A stretch of DNA of 64,000 nucleotides from Pedobacter arcticus A12 (GCF_000302595.1 NZ_JH947125.1:446884-510883), one strand, 5' to 3'. Shown: positions 44,150-53,207, counted from the stretch's first letter. Notes: generated by a model from the sequence alone, not told the origin. A program made the numbers and translations.

Positions 44150-45820
44150 ATGAAAACTAGAATCTTAAGCTATCGTAAAAACTTTACGCTAATTGCTTCT
44201 TTTGTAGTTTTGATTTCTAGCCTGTTAATTATTGCATTATACGTAAGTTATAAATTAACAAAAAAGGTAGTAGAAAACGAATTCTCGGCCGCTAAGGTTG
44301 ATGTGTTGGAGAAAACAGTATTGCCTTACAATGTTTTTTTTCAAAATAAGGTTTCGGAAATATCTTTTTACCAAGGTTTTTTAGATTCTACATCGGCAAC
44401 ACAATACGCAAATTCTGTACTTAATAAATACCCTTTTGTAGAACGGATCCTTTTTTACGATGCGCAGATTAGCAATAGAGACGTGGAAGATGGTTTGCGT
44501 ACATTAAATTTTTCATTGGGTATAAAAGGGCTTTATCAGTACGGTTTAAACGTTAATAAAGACTCGACAGTTCTTTTTTCTGCAGATAAACCAGGGTCAC
44601 TTTCTTTATCAAATGGCGATGAATTTAATAAGATCGGATTAAAATTAGCCAGTTACTTATCTAACGTTGACACCACTAAACTGCTTTCTAACGATCAGAT
44701 ATTTAATATTTTTTATAACATCTCCCACAATAAGATAACCTACATGAACGTGTTGAGAAGGGAAGACATTAAAGTGTACAAGGACCTGATGTTTAAAAAA
44801 ATGCCTCCTTCTCCGTTTTATGAACAGGATATTTTTTCTTTTGAGCTCAACCCATATAAATTAGTTGTTAAAAATACTTATCCTCAGCTATATCAAAATG
44901 TAGTTATCAAGCCATTATCTTTCGAAACCATTTCAGATAAACCTAATCTAGTTACTACGGAAATAGCTTTACCATTAGCGTTTTCAAACTTCAAACTTTA
45001 TTTAAGTAGCGATAGAAAATTTCTGGATAAGGAAATACGACGCAGGTTTTTGCCCGTGGGTTTAGGTATATTTGCTGTTTATGGCATTTTATTAATACTT
45101 ATTTTTTTGATCAGCAGAAACTTAAAAGTTAATCAGAAGCTTTTTAGCCTACAGTATGATTTTATAAATAACTTTACTCATGAGTTTAAAACACCCGTAG
45201 CGGTTATAAAAATTGCCGGTAACAATATTTTAAATGCGAAAGATTTATCTGATCTAGAACGAAAGCGGTACGGTAAAATCTTAGATGAAGAAGCCGATAA
45301 ACTGAACGATTTGATGAACAAACTTTTGTCGTTTACACAAATTGAAAACAGATCCATAAAAGTAAAAAACGAAGAAATAAACGTAGAAGTTTTTTCGCAG
45401 AATATTATCGACGCTTTTCAGTTAAAACACCCCGAGTACGATATACAATTAAACATTAAGGGATTAACTGTTTTTCAGAGTGACCCAGTTTTACTGAGTA
45501 GTATTTTTTATAATTTGATAGAGAATGCCTATAAATATGCAAATGCCGATAATAAATTTCTTAAAATATCGATAGTAAAGGATAAAAAAAATATTGTTTT
45601 TTCTTTTGAGGATAAGGGCATTGGTATTGATGCAAGCGAGTTAGTACACATCTTTAAGAAATTTTATAGGATACAAAGCCGTTACAACCAGCAAGGTAGT
45701 GTTGGATTAGGTTTGGCTTTTTGTAAGGAACTTGTTACTTTTATGAACGGAGAAATCCACGTAAAAAGCAAACCCGGTAAAGGATCAGTGTTTGTAGTCA
45801 CTTTGCCCCTTGATAAATAA
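44150..45820 (+). CDS. sensor histidine kinase
   Basis: 556 residues: membrane helix near 15-35, a periplasmic domain of about 260 residues with no family I recognise, a second helix near 300-322, and then directly a HisKA domain with phospho-acceptor His344 (NFTHEFKTPVAVIK), with no clear HAMP domain between. The HATPase domain has N-box LIENAYKYANADNKFL, FSFEDKGIGIDASEL and SVGLGLAFCKELVTFM. It should phosphorylate the response regulator encoded 3 bp downstream. The unusual upstream partner is the dead S9 lipoprotein. Confidence 0.93.
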   Translation: MKTRILSYRKNFTLIASFVVLISSLLIIALYVSYKLTKKVVENEFSAAKVDVLEKTVLPYNVFFQNKVSEISFYQGFLDSTSATQYANSVLNKYPFVERILFYDAQISNRDVEDGLRTLNFSLGIKGLYQYGLNVNKDSTVLFSADKPGSLSLSNGDEFNKIGLKLASYLSNVDTTKLLSNDQIFNIFYNISHNKITYMNVLRREDIKVYKDLMFKKMPPSPFYEQDIFSFELNPYKLVVKNTYPQLYQNVVIKPLSFETISDKPNLVTTEIALPLAFSNFKLYLSSDRKFLDKEIRRRFLPVGLGIFAVYGILLILIFLISRNLKVNQKLFSLQYDFINNFTHEFKTPVAVIKIAGNNILNAKDLSDLERKRYGKILDEEADKLNDLMNKLLSFTQIENRSIKVKNEEINVEVFSQNIIDAFQLKHPEYDIQLNIKGLTVFQSDPVLLSSIFYNLIENAYKYANADNKFLKISIVKDKKNIVFSFEDKGIGIDASELVHIFKKFYRIQSRYNQQGSVGLGLAFCKELVTFMNGEIHVKSKPGKGSVFVVTLPLDK

Positions 45821-45823
45821 TAT

Positions 45824-46510
45824 ATGCAAAAAGATATAAAAGTAGCAATTATAGAAGACGACGAAAATCTGCGGTTTTTGGTAAGTCACCGTTTAGAAAA
45901 AGAGGGTTACGAAGTTGTACAAACAGCAAATGGTGGCGAAGCCGTTGAACTAATACTCGCTGAACAACCAGAGATTGTGCTTTTAGACTGGATGTTGCCC
46001 GAAAAAGAAGGTTCGGAAATATGTACAAGCTTAAGGTCAAAAGGTTTTGAAAACGTAATTATTATGATGTCTGCAAAATCTCAGGATATCGATAAAATAG
46101 ACGCTTTTCAATTTGGCGTTTCCGACTATGTAAGCAAGCCTTTTAATATGGATGTATTGGTTGCAATGATTGATAGCAAGGTAAAGTACGTTTTACAAGG
46201 CAAAACTGATAATAACAGGTTTGGCGATATGGAACACCACCCGAACACCCATTCCCTGTTGAAAAATCATAGAAAAATTGAATTAACCATATTAGAAAAC
46301 CGGATTTTACTCTATTTCTTAAACCACAGAAACGCCGTAATTAGCAGAGATGATCTGATGATGGAAGTTTGGGGTTACAACTCAGATGTAAATACGCGTA
46401 CTTTAGATATGCATATTGTAAGGTTGCGTAAAAAAATAGAAACCAACCCAGATCGTCCGGATTTTTTACAAACGGTTAGGGGAGTGGGATACCGCTTCAA
46501 TGATCAGTAA
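45824..46510 (+). CDS. OmpR-family response regulator
   Basis: 228 residues. The receiver domain (1-120) has the acidic pocket IIEDDEN, phospho-acceptor Asp55 in IVLLDWMLPEKEG, and the conserved Lys in VSKPFNMD. The C-terminal winged helix ends with TRTLDMHIVRLRKKIE and FLQTVRGVGYRF. It pairs with the kinase gene 3 bp upstream. Target genes are unknown. Confidence 0.95.
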   Translation: MQKDIKVAIIEDDENLRFLVSHRLEKEGYEVVQTANGGEAVELILAEQPEIVLLDWMLPEKEGSEICTSLRSKGFENVIIMMSAKSQDIDKIDAFQFGVSDYVSKPFNMDVLVAMIDSKVKYVLQGKTDNNRFGDMEHHPNTHSLLKNHRKIELTILENRILLYFLNHRNAVISRDDLMMEVWGYNSDVNTRTLDMHIVRLRKKIETNPDRPDFLQTVRGVGYRFNDQ

Positions 46511-46563
46511 AGCCTAATTTGAGTTCATCTTTTAATTAATTTACTTTTTTAAAATTATTCTCT

Positions 46564-46571
46564 TACATTTG
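46564..46571 (+). promoter_or_regulatory. -7 element of the rpsU promoter
   Basis: TACATTTG is an exact TAnnTTTG match, 49 bases before the rpsU start. No convincing -33 element is visible 19-21 bases upstream. Confidence 0.5.
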
Positions 46572-46599
46572 CAACCCCAACAGAATTTTAAAGAGGGAT

Positions 46600-46610
46600 A
46601 GAAAGGTGGT
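46600..46610 (+). promoter_or_regulatory. extended Shine-Dalgarno sequence of rpsU
   Basis: AGAAAGGTGGT matches 10 of 11 positions of AGAAAGGAGGT, the complement of the 16S rRNA tail, and ends nine bases before the rpsU ATG. Most genes in this window lack such a sequence, as expected for the phylum. Confidence 0.7.
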
Positions 46611-46619
46611 ATTTAACAA

Positions 46620-46808
46620 ATGATTATTATCAATGTAAAAGATGGCGAATCAATTGACAGAGCGTTAAAACGTTTCAAAAAGAAATTCGAGAAAACTGGT
46701 GTTCTAAGAGAACTTCGTAGTCGTCAAGCTTACGAGAAAAAATCCGTAGCATCTAGAATGGAGAGAAGACACGCCATTTATATTCAAGCAATGAACCAAG
46801 AAGCTTAA
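46620..46808 (+). CDS. rpsU: 30S ribosomal protein bS21
   Basis: 62 residues, highly basic, with the family pattern [20 protein letters not shown] and [14 protein letters not shown]. It is a late-binding 30S protein next to the 16S rRNA 3' end. In Bacteroidetes bS21 is known to help cover the anti-Shine-Dalgarno sequence. The strong Shine-Dalgarno sequence on its own gene fits autoregulation: ribosomes lacking bS21 would read it best. Confidence 0.95.
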   Translation: MIIINVKDGESIDRALKRFKKKFEKTGVLRELRSRQAYEKKSVASRMERRHAIYIQAMNQEA

Positions 46809-46838
46809 TCTTTTTTAGGTTTAAGCCGATTATATATT

Positions 46839-46886
46839 AACTATTTATGCGTTCACTTTCGGGTGATTGTATAAATAGTTTTTTCT
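46839..46886 (+). terminator. rpsU terminator
   Basis: Stem AACTATTTAT (46839-46848) with ATAAATAGTT (46871-46880), an inner TCAC/GTGA stem in the loop, then TTTTCTTTTT. Confidence 0.85.
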
Positions 46887-46888
46887 TT

Positions 46889-47092
46889 TTATAGCTCTTC
46901 CTGAGTAAACTCTTTCAAAATTTCGGTTATCATTTCTTCTGATAATGGTTCCGCATCCACAATCAAAATATCGCTTTCATTAGGTTTTGGTAATTCTAAG
47001 GTGTTTAACTGATTGTACGTTAGGCATAAAAGATGATGGTTATTTTGATTAGTTTTTACCTTGATTTTTACTGCGCTAGAATAGCGGCAGAC
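46889..47092 (-). pseudogene. possible gene remnant without a start codon
   Basis: The frame is open for 67 codons on the minus strand and ends in TAA at 46889, but has no usable start: a TAG lies just upstream (47093-47095). The product looks like real protein, with an acidic end (ESDILIVDAEPLSEEMITEI, then LKEFTQEEL). It may be the tail of a lost or frame-shifted gene. Family not recognised. The remaining bases up to the xerC start hold nothing else that I can support. Confidence 0.35.
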
Positions 47093-47222
47093 CTATACGT
47101 TACAGCAGTCCGCTCTGTTTTAAAGAAGATTTAGTTAGTTTAACTTAAATCTTTTGGTATTAGTTTAAACATTGGACAAACATTTTGTATATTCACTTTT
47201 TAAGCTAGGTCTAAATTTTTCT

Positions 47223-48101
47223 ATGGTTTTAGAGGATTTCTTAAAATATCTACAGTACGAGAAACGGTATTCTAAACATACACTAATCGCCTATGAAAAT
47301 GATATTCTTCAGTTTCAAGACTTTATTCAACAAATAGATAAAACTTTCGCAACTGCAAGTCATAAAGATATCCGCTTATGGATAATAGCTTTAATGGATA
47401 AGCAGATCGAGCCTCGGTCAGTTAATCGAAAAGTTTCAAGTATTCGGTCATTTTACAAATTCGCTTTGAAAGAAGGTATTATCAACGAAAATCCTGTTGT
47501 TAAGGTGGTAAGTCCAAAAGTTGCAAAAAAGCTTCCCGTGTTTATTACTGAGCAAAAAATGGATATACTGTTAGATAGCGAGGCATTTGAGGATAGTTTT
47601 GAAGGTGTAAGAGACAGGCTGGTTATTGAATTGCTTTTTGCAACCGGTATAAGATTAAACGAATTAATTACCTTAAAGCAAACTGACTTCTTGCCGGCAG
47701 AAAAAACAATTAAGGTTTTGGGTAAGCGAAATAAAGAACGTATTATTCCGTTGAATTTATCAGTACTGAATCAGTTGATTGCATATGTAGGGATTAAAAA
47801 AGAACAAGGGTTCGGTTTAGCAGATGGTGTATTAATCGTTACCGCTAAAGGAAAGCCAGCTTACCCTAAATTAGTGTATCGCATCGTCAACAGATATTTA
47901 CAATTGATATCAACACAAACTAAAAAGAGTCCGCATATTTTGCGACATTCTTTTGCAACAAGCCTGCTTAACAATGGGGCCGACATTAATGCAATTAAAG
48001 ACTTATTGGGGCATGCAAGCTTGGCTGCAACGCAAGTTTATACCCATAACTCAATTGAAAGGTTAAAAACAATTTATAAACAAGCTCATCCAAAGGCTTA
48101 A
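47223..48101 (+). CDS. xerC: tyrosine recombinase XerC/XerD type
   Basis: 292 residues from the ATG at 47223 (MVLEDFLKYLQYEKRYS), the normal opening of Xer proteins; a TTG 51 bases upstream only adds an unrelated stretch. The N-terminal SAM-like core-binding domain (about 1-90) is followed by the catalytic domain with Arg in LFATGIRLNELITL, HILRHSFATSLLNNG, LLGHASLAATQVYTH and the nucleophile Tyr of that last motif. It resolves chromosome dimers at dif; no dif site was recognised in the window. The hpf gene follows 13 bp downstream. Confidence 0.9.
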   Translation: MVLEDFLKYLQYEKRYSKHTLIAYENDILQFQDFIQQIDKTFATASHKDIRLWIIALMDKQIEPRSVNRKVSSIRSFYKFALKEGIINENPVVKVVSPKVAKKLPVFITEQKMDILLDSEAFEDSFEGVRDRLVIELLFATGIRLNELITLKQTDFLPAEKTIKVLGKRNKERIIPLNLSVLNQLIAYVGIKKEQGFGLADGVLIVTAKGKPAYPKLVYRIVNRYLQLISTQTKKSPHILRHSFATSLLNNGADINAIKDLLGHASLAATQVYTHNSIERLKTIYKQAHPKA

Positions 48102-48114
48102 AAAAGGAGGAAAC

Positions 48115-48447
48115 ATGAAAATCGGAATTCAATCTATCCATTTCAGCGCTGATCAGAAGCTATTAGCGTTCATTCAAAAAAAAGTAGACAAGCTAGATCA
48201 GTTCTACGATCAAATTATTAGCGGAGAAGTGTATCTGAAGCTCAATAATGTGGCTGAAGACACTAATAAAACGTCCGAGATTAAAATCATGATACCTGGA
48301 GTTACATTGTTTGCGAAAGAAACTTGTAAAACATTTGAGGAAGCTACGGATTTGGCTATTGAGTCTTTAAGGAAGCAACTTACCAAACAGAAAGACAAAG
48401 TTAAATCGCATGAGAGTAATCATAAAGATTTAGTAAAAGAAGTTTAA
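48115..48447 (+). CDS. hpf: ribosome hibernation promoting factor (short form)
   Basis: 110 residues with the S30AE/YfiA fold: IGIQSIHFSADQKLLAFIQKK, KLDQFYDQIISGEVYLKLN and DLAIESLRKQLTKQKDK. It lacks the long C-terminal dimerisation domain, so it is the short type. It binds the 30S subunit in slow growth. The start is preceded by AAAAAGGAGGAAAC, a strong Shine-Dalgarno sequence that is rare in this window. Ends at a clear terminator. Confidence 0.92.
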   Translation: MKIGIQSIHFSADQKLLAFIQKKVDKLDQFYDQIISGEVYLKLNNVAEDTNKTSEIKIMIPGVTLFAKETCKTFEEATDLAIESLRKQLTKQKDKVKSHESNHKDLVKEV

Positions 48448-48485
48448 AACATAACTAGTTGGCTGTTAAGGCTATTTTACACAAA

Positions 48486-48521
48486 AATCAATGATCCTAA
48501 AAAATCATTGATTTTTTTTTT
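48486..48521 (+). terminator. terminator of xerC-hpf
   Basis: Stem AATCAATGAT (48486-48495) with ATCATTGATT (48504-48513), then a run of T. Confidence 0.92.
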
Positions 48522-48530
48522 CAAATAAAT

Positions 48531-48560
48531 TTTGTTCGAATATTAATTTTCGTAGTTTTG
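48531..48560 (+). promoter_or_regulatory. promoter of the tRNA-tuf unit
   Basis: TTTG (48531-48534), an 18-base spacer, and TAGTTTTG (48553-48560), an exact match to TAnnTTTG. It stands 63 bases before the first tRNA and follows the hpf terminator directly. Confidence 0.7.
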
Positions 48561-48623
48561 CAGTCCCTTAAGCAAACGACTTGTAAACGGGTTAAAGAAA
48601 CGAGTTCTTTAAAACATTGAAAA

Positions 48624-48696
<73 letters not shown>

Positions 48697-48734
48697 CTTT
48701 AGTTCTAGATTTTGACATACTAGGACTAAAAGAT

Positions 48735-48815
48735 GGGGGGGTTCCAGAGCGGTCAAATGGGACGGACTGTAAATCCGTTACTTCGGTTTCGAAGGTTCGA
48801 ATCCTTCTCCCCCCA
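48735..48815 (+). tRNA. tRNA-Tyr(GTA)
   Basis: 81 bases with a long variable arm, typical for tyrosine. Acceptor stem of seven G against TCCCCCC, anticodon loop ACTGTAAAT with GTA, T-loop GGTTCGAATCC. Discriminator A. Confidence 0.97.
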
Positions 48816-48887
48816 CTGGAATAATGATTGAAAGTTTGAATTTATTAATGTACTCATTAATAAATTCACTCCTTCAAAGTTAAAAAT

Positions 48888-48960
48888 GCGAAAGTAGCTC
48901 AGTTGGTAGAGCGATAGCCTTCCAAGCTATAGGTCGCGAGTTCGAACCTCGTCTTTCGCT
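48888..48960 (+). tRNA. tRNA-Gly(TCC)
   Basis: 73 bases. Acceptor GCGAAAG with CTTTCGC, anticodon loop CTTCCAA with TCC, T-loop AGTTCGAACCT. Confidence 0.97.
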
Positions 48961-49071
48961 CATAAAATTCATTGGTAGAGGAGTTTATTAATGATGCAAA
49001 ACAGTTCATTTAGTTCAATATTTTGTGCTATGAGCTTTTTTGTTGTTTGAGTTTAACGAACTAAAGAATAA

Positions 49072-49143
<72 letters not shown>

Positions 49144-49202
49144 CGCAAGAGGATATTTTAGAATATTTAAATAAAAATTAACCTAGTAATAAGTATAAAA
49201 TC

Positions 49203-50390
49203 ATGGCAAAAGAAAAATTTGACCGTAGTAAACCACACCTTAACATCGGTACAATCGGTCACGTTGACCACGGTAAAACTACATTAACTGCAGCAATCTC
49301 TAAAGTATTATCTGACGCTGGCTTCTCTGAAGCTCGTTCATTTGCTTCTATTGACTCTGCTCCAGAGGAAAAAGAAAGAGGTATTACAATTAACACATCT
49401 CACGTTGAGTATTCAACTGCTAACCGTCACTACGCTCACGTTGACTGTCCAGGTCACGCGGATTACGTAAAGAACATGGTTACTGGTGCGGCTCAAATGG
49501 ATGGTGCTATTATCGTTGTAGCTTCTACAGACGGTCCAATGCCACAAACTCGTGAGCACATTTTATTGGCTCGTCAGGTTGGTGTTCCTTCATTAGTTGT
49601 ATTCATGAATAAAGTGGATATGGTTGATGATCCAGAATTATTAGAATTAGTTGAAATGGAAATCCGCGAATTATTATCATTCTACGATTTCCCAGGTGAC
49701 GATATTCCAGTTATCCAAGGATCTGCTTTAGGTGGATTGAACGGAGATCCAAAATGGGTTGGAAAAATTTTAGAATTAATGGAAGCAGTAGATAACTACA
49801 TTCCAATTCCTCCACGTTTGACTGAGCTTCCTTTCTTAATGCCAGTTGAAGATGTTTTCTCAATTACAGGTCGTGGTACTGTTGCTACAGGACGTATTGA
49901 GAGAGGTATCATTAACTCAGGTGAAGGTGTTGATATCTTAGGTATGGGTGCTGAAAACTTAAAGTCTACAGTAACTGGAGTTGAGATGTTCCGTAAGATC
50001 CTTGATAGAGGTGAAGCTGGTGACAACGTAGGTTTATTATTACGTGGTATTGAGAAAACTGATATCCGTCGTGGTATGGTTATCTGTAAGCCAGGTTCAG
50101 TAACTCCTCACACAGATTTCAAAGCTGAGGTTTACGTACTTTCAAAAGCAGAAGGTGGACGTCATACTCCATTCTTTAATAAATACCGTCCACAATTCTA
50201 TTTCAGAACTACAGATGTAACAGGAGAAATCTCGTTGCCAGAAGGTGTTGAAATGGTTATGCCAGGTGATAACGTTACAATTAACGTAGTGTTGATTAAC
50301 GCAATTGCAATGGAAAAAGGCTTACGTTTCGCTATCCGTGAAGGTGGTAGAACAGTAGGTGCTGGTCAGGTAACTGAAATTGTAAAATAA
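49203..50390 (+). CDS. tuf: elongation factor Tu
   Basis: 395 residues. G1 [11 protein letters not shown]3 DCPGHADY, G4 NKVDMVDD, then domain 2 ([14 protein letters not shown]) and domain 3 ([14 protein letters not shown]). Delivers aminoacyl-tRNA to the ribosome. It is probably cotranscribed with the four tRNAs before it; the same tRNA set and order precedes tufB in E. coli. A terminator follows. Confidence 0.99.
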   Translation: MAKEKFDRSKPHLNIGTIGHVDHGKTTLTAAISKVLSDAGFSEARSFASIDSAPEEKERGITINTSHVEYSTANRHYAHVDCPGHADYVKNMVTGAAQMDGAIIVVASTDGPMPQTREHILLARQVGVPSLVVFMNKVDMVDDPELLELVEMEIRELLSFYDFPGDDIPVIQGSALGGLNGDPKWVGKILELMEAVDNYIPIPPRLTELPFLMPVEDVFSITGRGTVATGRIERGIINSGEGVDILGMGAENLKSTVTGVEMFRKILDRGEAGDNVGLLLRGIEKTDIRRGMVICKPGSVTPHTDFKAEVYVLSKAEGGRHTPFFNKYRPQFYFRTTDVTGEISLPEGVEMVMPGDNVTINVVLINAIAMEKGLRFAIREGGRTVGAGQVTEIVK

Positions 50391-50423
50391 TAATCATTTT
50401 CCTTAACTAAGGATTTGAAATAT

Positions 50424-50459
50424 AAAAAGTACTTGGGAAGTATTTCCTGAGTACTTTTT
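50424..50459 (+). terminator. tuf terminator
   Basis: Stem AAAAAGTACT (50424-50433) with AGTACTTTTT (50450-50459), the T run being part of the stem. It may be partial, since tRNA-Trp and secE follow on the same strand. Confidence 0.75.
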
Positions 50460-50502
50460 ATCTAAAAGCAAATTGAAACCTGCTAGCAGGTTTCTTATAC
50501 AC

Positions 50503-50573
50503 ACGGGAATAGTTCAACGGTAGAATAGAGGTCTCCAAAACCTTTGATCAGGGTTCGAATCCTTGTTCCCGTG
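50503..50573 (+). tRNA. tRNA-Trp(CCA)
   Basis: 71 bases. Acceptor ACGGGAA with TTCCCGT and discriminator G, anticodon loop CTCCAAA with CCA, T-loop GGTTCGAATCC. It sits between tuf and secE, a common bacterial arrangement. Confidence 0.95.
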
Positions 50574-50595
50574 CTAACGCAAAAAAAAAGTAAAA

Positions 50596-50790
50596 ATGGC
50601 TGGTTTTGCAGAATACATAAAAGAATCATATATCGAGCTAAGTGAAAAAGTTACCTGGCCAACTTGGAGTGAATTACAGAATAGTGCTGTAATTACTTTA
50701 GTAGCATCACTTATTATTGCTTTAATTATTTTGGCAATGGATGAGTCAGCAGGAAACTTACTTAAGTTAATGTATAAATCATTTGCATAA
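50596..50790 (+). CDS. secE: preprotein translocase subunit SecE
   Basis: 64 residues with a single membrane helix (about 33-52, VITLVASLIIALIILAM) and the SecE amphipathic motif ELSEKVTWPTWSELQ. Essential part of SecYEG. Starts 22 bp after tRNA-Trp; nusG follows after 9 bp. Confidence 0.95.
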   Translation: MAGFAEYIKESYIELSEKVTWPTWSELQNSAVITLVASLIIALIILAMDESAGNLLKLMYKSFA

Positions 50791-50799
50791 AAATAAGGC

Positions 50800-51342
50800 A
50801 TGAGCGATCAATTGAAATGGTATGTTGTTAGGGCGGTAAGCGGAAAAGAGAAGAAGGTAAAGCAATATATAGATGCAGAGATAAGCCGTTTAGGTCTTAC
50901 ACATTTGGTTCCACAGGTTTTAATACCGATGGAAAAATATTACCAAATGAAAGATGGTAAGAAAATAGCAAAAGAAAGAAACTACTACCCAGGATATGTT
51001 TTAGTTGAAACTGCTTTAAACGCAGAATTAGAACAAATAATCAAAGCAATCAATAGTGTAATAGGTTTTTTAGGAGATAAAGCTGGTAATGCAGTTCCTT
51101 TAAGACCCGCAGAAGTTAACCGTATTTTAGGTAAGGTTGATGAGATGGCAGAGCAGGGAGAGATGATGAGTGTGCCGTATTACGTTGGCGAAAATGTCAA
51201 AGTAATGGACGGACCTTTCAACGGTTTCTCTGGAGTTATTGAAGAGGTAAACGAAGAAAAGAAAAAACTGAAAGTTATGGTTAAGATTTTTGGACGTAAA
51301 ACGCCATTGGAACTTAACTATATGCAAGTTGAAAAAGAATAA
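50800..51342 (+). CDS. nusG: transcription termination/antitermination protein NusG
   Basis: 180 residues. NGN domain ([28 protein letters not shown]) and C-terminal KOW domain ([25 protein letters not shown]). Links RNA polymerase with Rho or the ribosome. Normal length. Confidence 0.97.
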   Translation: MSDQLKWYVVRAVSGKEKKVKQYIDAEISRLGLTHLVPQVLIPMEKYYQMKDGKKIAKERNYYPGYVLVETALNAELEQIIKAINSVIGFLGDKAGNAVPLRPAEVNRILGKVDEMAEQGEMMSVPYYVGENVKVMDGPFNGFSGVIEEVNEEKKKLKVMVKIFGRKTPLELNYMQVEKE

Positions 51343-51346
51343 ATAG

Positions 51347-51449
51347 AGTAGCAAGATTTATGAAGTAGCAAGATTTTAGTATCAAGTAGCAAGACATATA
51401 AGTTCTTGATACTTGGTACTTCCTACTTGATACTCCTTACTTGATACTA
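51347..51449 (+). repeat. short-repeat spacer between nusG and rplK forming a hairpin
   Basis: Three copies of AGTAGCAAGA (51347, 51364, 51385) are followed by several copies of TACTTGATAC. TAGTATCAAGTA (51378-51389) pairs completely with TACTTGATACTA (51438-51449). Similar AAGTATCAAG-type spacers occur in Sphingobacteriaceae intergenic DNA from memory. Confidence 0.6.
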
Positions 51450-51512
51450 ACAAGATCTTAAATGTTACAAATGCTTCCACATTATTAACGTTGAGAAATA
51501 AATAAATAAAAA

Positions 51513-51956
51513 ATGGCAAAAGAAGTCAGTGCGTTAATCAAATTACAAATCAAGGGAGGGGCAGCAAATCCGTCTCCACCAGTTGGTCCTGCATTAGGAG
51601 CAAAAGGTGTGAACATTATGGAATTCTGTAAGCAATTTAATGCTCGTACCCAGGATAAAGCAGGCAAAGTACTTCCTGTTGTAATCACTGTTTATGCAGA
51701 CAAGTCTTTCGAATTTATCATCAAAAATCCACCGGTTGCAATCCAGTTAATGGAAGTTGCTAATTTAAAAAGTGGATCAGCAGAGCCAAACCGTAAAAAA
51801 GTTGCCAAGGTTTCTTGGGAGCAGGTAGAAGTTATCGCTAAAGATAAAATGTCTGATTTGAACGCATTCACAATCGATTCAGCAATGAAGATGGTTGCAG
51901 GCACAGCCCGCAGTATGGGAATAAATGTTACAGGTGATGCACCCTGGACTAATTAA
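51513..51956 (+). CDS. rplK: 50S ribosomal protein uL11
   Basis: 147 residues. Typical sequence [28 protein letters not shown] at the start and [25 protein letters not shown] at the end. Part of the GTPase-associated centre. First ribosomal gene of the block, after the repeat spacer. Confidence 0.98.
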   Translation: MAKEVSALIKLQIKGGAANPSPPVGPALGAKGVNIMEFCKQFNARTQDKAGKVLPVVITVYADKSFEFIIKNPPVAIQLMEVANLKSGSAEPNRKKVAKVSWEQVEVIAKDKMSDLNAFTIDSAMKMVAGTARSMGINVTGDAPWTN

Positions 51957-51979
51957 TTAACACATTAAGTAAAAGACAA

Positions 51980-52678
51980 GTGGCAAGATTAACAAAAAAT
52001 CAAAAGACGGCACTTTCCAAACTTGAAGACGGTAAAGCTTATTCTTTAAAAGATGCAGCTGCCTTGGTAAAAGACATTACCACTACCAAATTCGATTCAT
52101 CAGTAGATATTGATGTTCGTTTAGGTGTGGATCCACGTAAAGCCAATCAAATGGTTCGTGGCATTGCAACTTTACCTCATGGTACCGGAAAAACAGTTCG
52201 CGTTTTAGCTTTAGTAACTCCTGATAAGGAAGAAGAAGCAAAAGCTGCAGGAGCTGATTTTGTAGGTTTGGATGAGTATATAGCTAAGATTGAGGGTGGT
52301 TGGACAGATGTCGACATTATTATTACTACACCTAGCTGTATGGCTAAGGTTGGTAAGTTAGGTCGTATTTTAGGTCCGCGTAACTTGATGCCAAATCCTA
52401 AATCAGGAACTGTAACCATGAATGTGGGACAAGCAGTAACTGACGTTAAGGGTGGTAAGATCGACTTTAAAGTTGATAAAACCGGTATCATACACTGTTC
52501 AATAGGTAAAGTATCTTTCCCTTCTGATAAGATTTATGAAAATGCTTTGGAGGTTCTTCAAGTAATTTCTAAGTTGAAACCATCAGCGGCAAAAGGAACA
52601 TATTTTAAGAGTATTAATATCTCTTCTACCATGTCTCCTGGAATAAATATTGAAACTAAATCAGTAGCGGGAATTTAA
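51980..52678 (+). CDS. rplA: 50S ribosomal protein uL1
   Basis: 232 codons starting at GTG (51980); [19 protein letters not shown] is the normal family start, so the GTG is right. Conserved segments include [29 protein letters not shown] and [13 protein letters not shown]1 represses its own operon in many bacteria; a site in the leader was not identified. rplJ starts 4 bp downstream. Confidence 0.98.
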   Translation: MARLTKNQKTALSKLEDGKAYSLKDAAALVKDITTTKFDSSVDIDVRLGVDPRKANQMVRGIATLPHGTGKTVRVLALVTPDKEEEAKAAGADFVGLDEYIAKIEGGWTDVDIIITTPSCMAKVGKLGRILGPRNLMPNPKSGTVTMNVGQAVTDVKGGKIDFKVDKTGIIHCSIGKVSFPSDKIYENALEVLQVISKLKPSAAKGTYFKSINISSTMSPGINIETKSVAGI

Positions 52679-52682
52679 GATT

Positions 52683-53207
52683 ATGAGAAGAGAAGAAAAA
52701 CACGAAGTTGTTTCTGCTTTAGCTGAGAGAATGAAAGAGTCTGGTAATTTTTACATTACTGACACTTCTAGTCTATCGGTGGCAAAGATCAATATTATTC
52801 GCCGTAAATGTTTCGAGAACGAAATCGGAATGCAAGTTGTTAAGAACACCTTAATCAAAAAAGCTCTAGAGCAATTAGATGGTGATGTAACTCCTTTGTT
52901 CGATGTTCTTAAAGGTTCTTCATCTGTAATGTTCTCAACGAATGCAAACGCTCCGGCTAAGCTAATTAAATCGTTAAGAAAAGGAAAAGAAGAGAAACCA
53001 GTTTTAAAAGCAGCGTATGTAGATTCGACTGTTTTCATAGGCGATTACCAATTAGATACCTTAGTTAATCTTAAATCAAGAGAAGAACTTATCGGTGAAA
53101 TCATTGGATTATTACAGTCTCCAGCTAAAAATGTTATTTCAGCATTACAGTCTGGCGGAAACAAATTGGCAGGAATTGTCAAAACTTTACAAGAAAGAGA
53201 AGGTTAA
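52683..53207 (+). CDS. rplJ: 50S ribosomal protein uL10
   Basis: 174 residues. VVSALAERMKESGNFYITDTSSL, FENEIGMQVVKNTLIKKAL, and the C-terminal helix that binds bL12 dimers. Follows rplA after 4 bp. Confidence 0.97.
   Translation: MRREEKHEVVSALAERMKESGNFYITDTSSLSVAKINIIRRKCFENEIGMQVVKNTLIKKALEQLDGDVTPLFDVLKGSSSVMFSTNANAPAKLIKSLRKGKEEKPVLKAAYVDSTVFIGDYQLDTLVNLKSREELIGEIIGLLQSPAKNVISALQSGGNKLAGIVKTLQEREG

Noticed and set aside
47172-47222. Longer start (TTG) for xerC
   Set aside because: The extra 17 residues do not fit the family, and MVLEDFLKYLQYEKRYS at 47223 is the normal start.
48531-48540. TTTGTTCGAA at the tRNA promoter as a fifth copy of the shared operator
   Set aside because: It matches the 14-bp palindrome at only about 10 positions, the right half is lost, and it is better explained as the -33 element of the tRNA promoter.
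50475-50494. Perfect 20-base palindrome before tRNA-Trp
   Set aside because: GAAACCTGCTAGCAGGTTTC has no loop and lacks a U-run; it may be a processing or cruciform site, but nothing supports a call.
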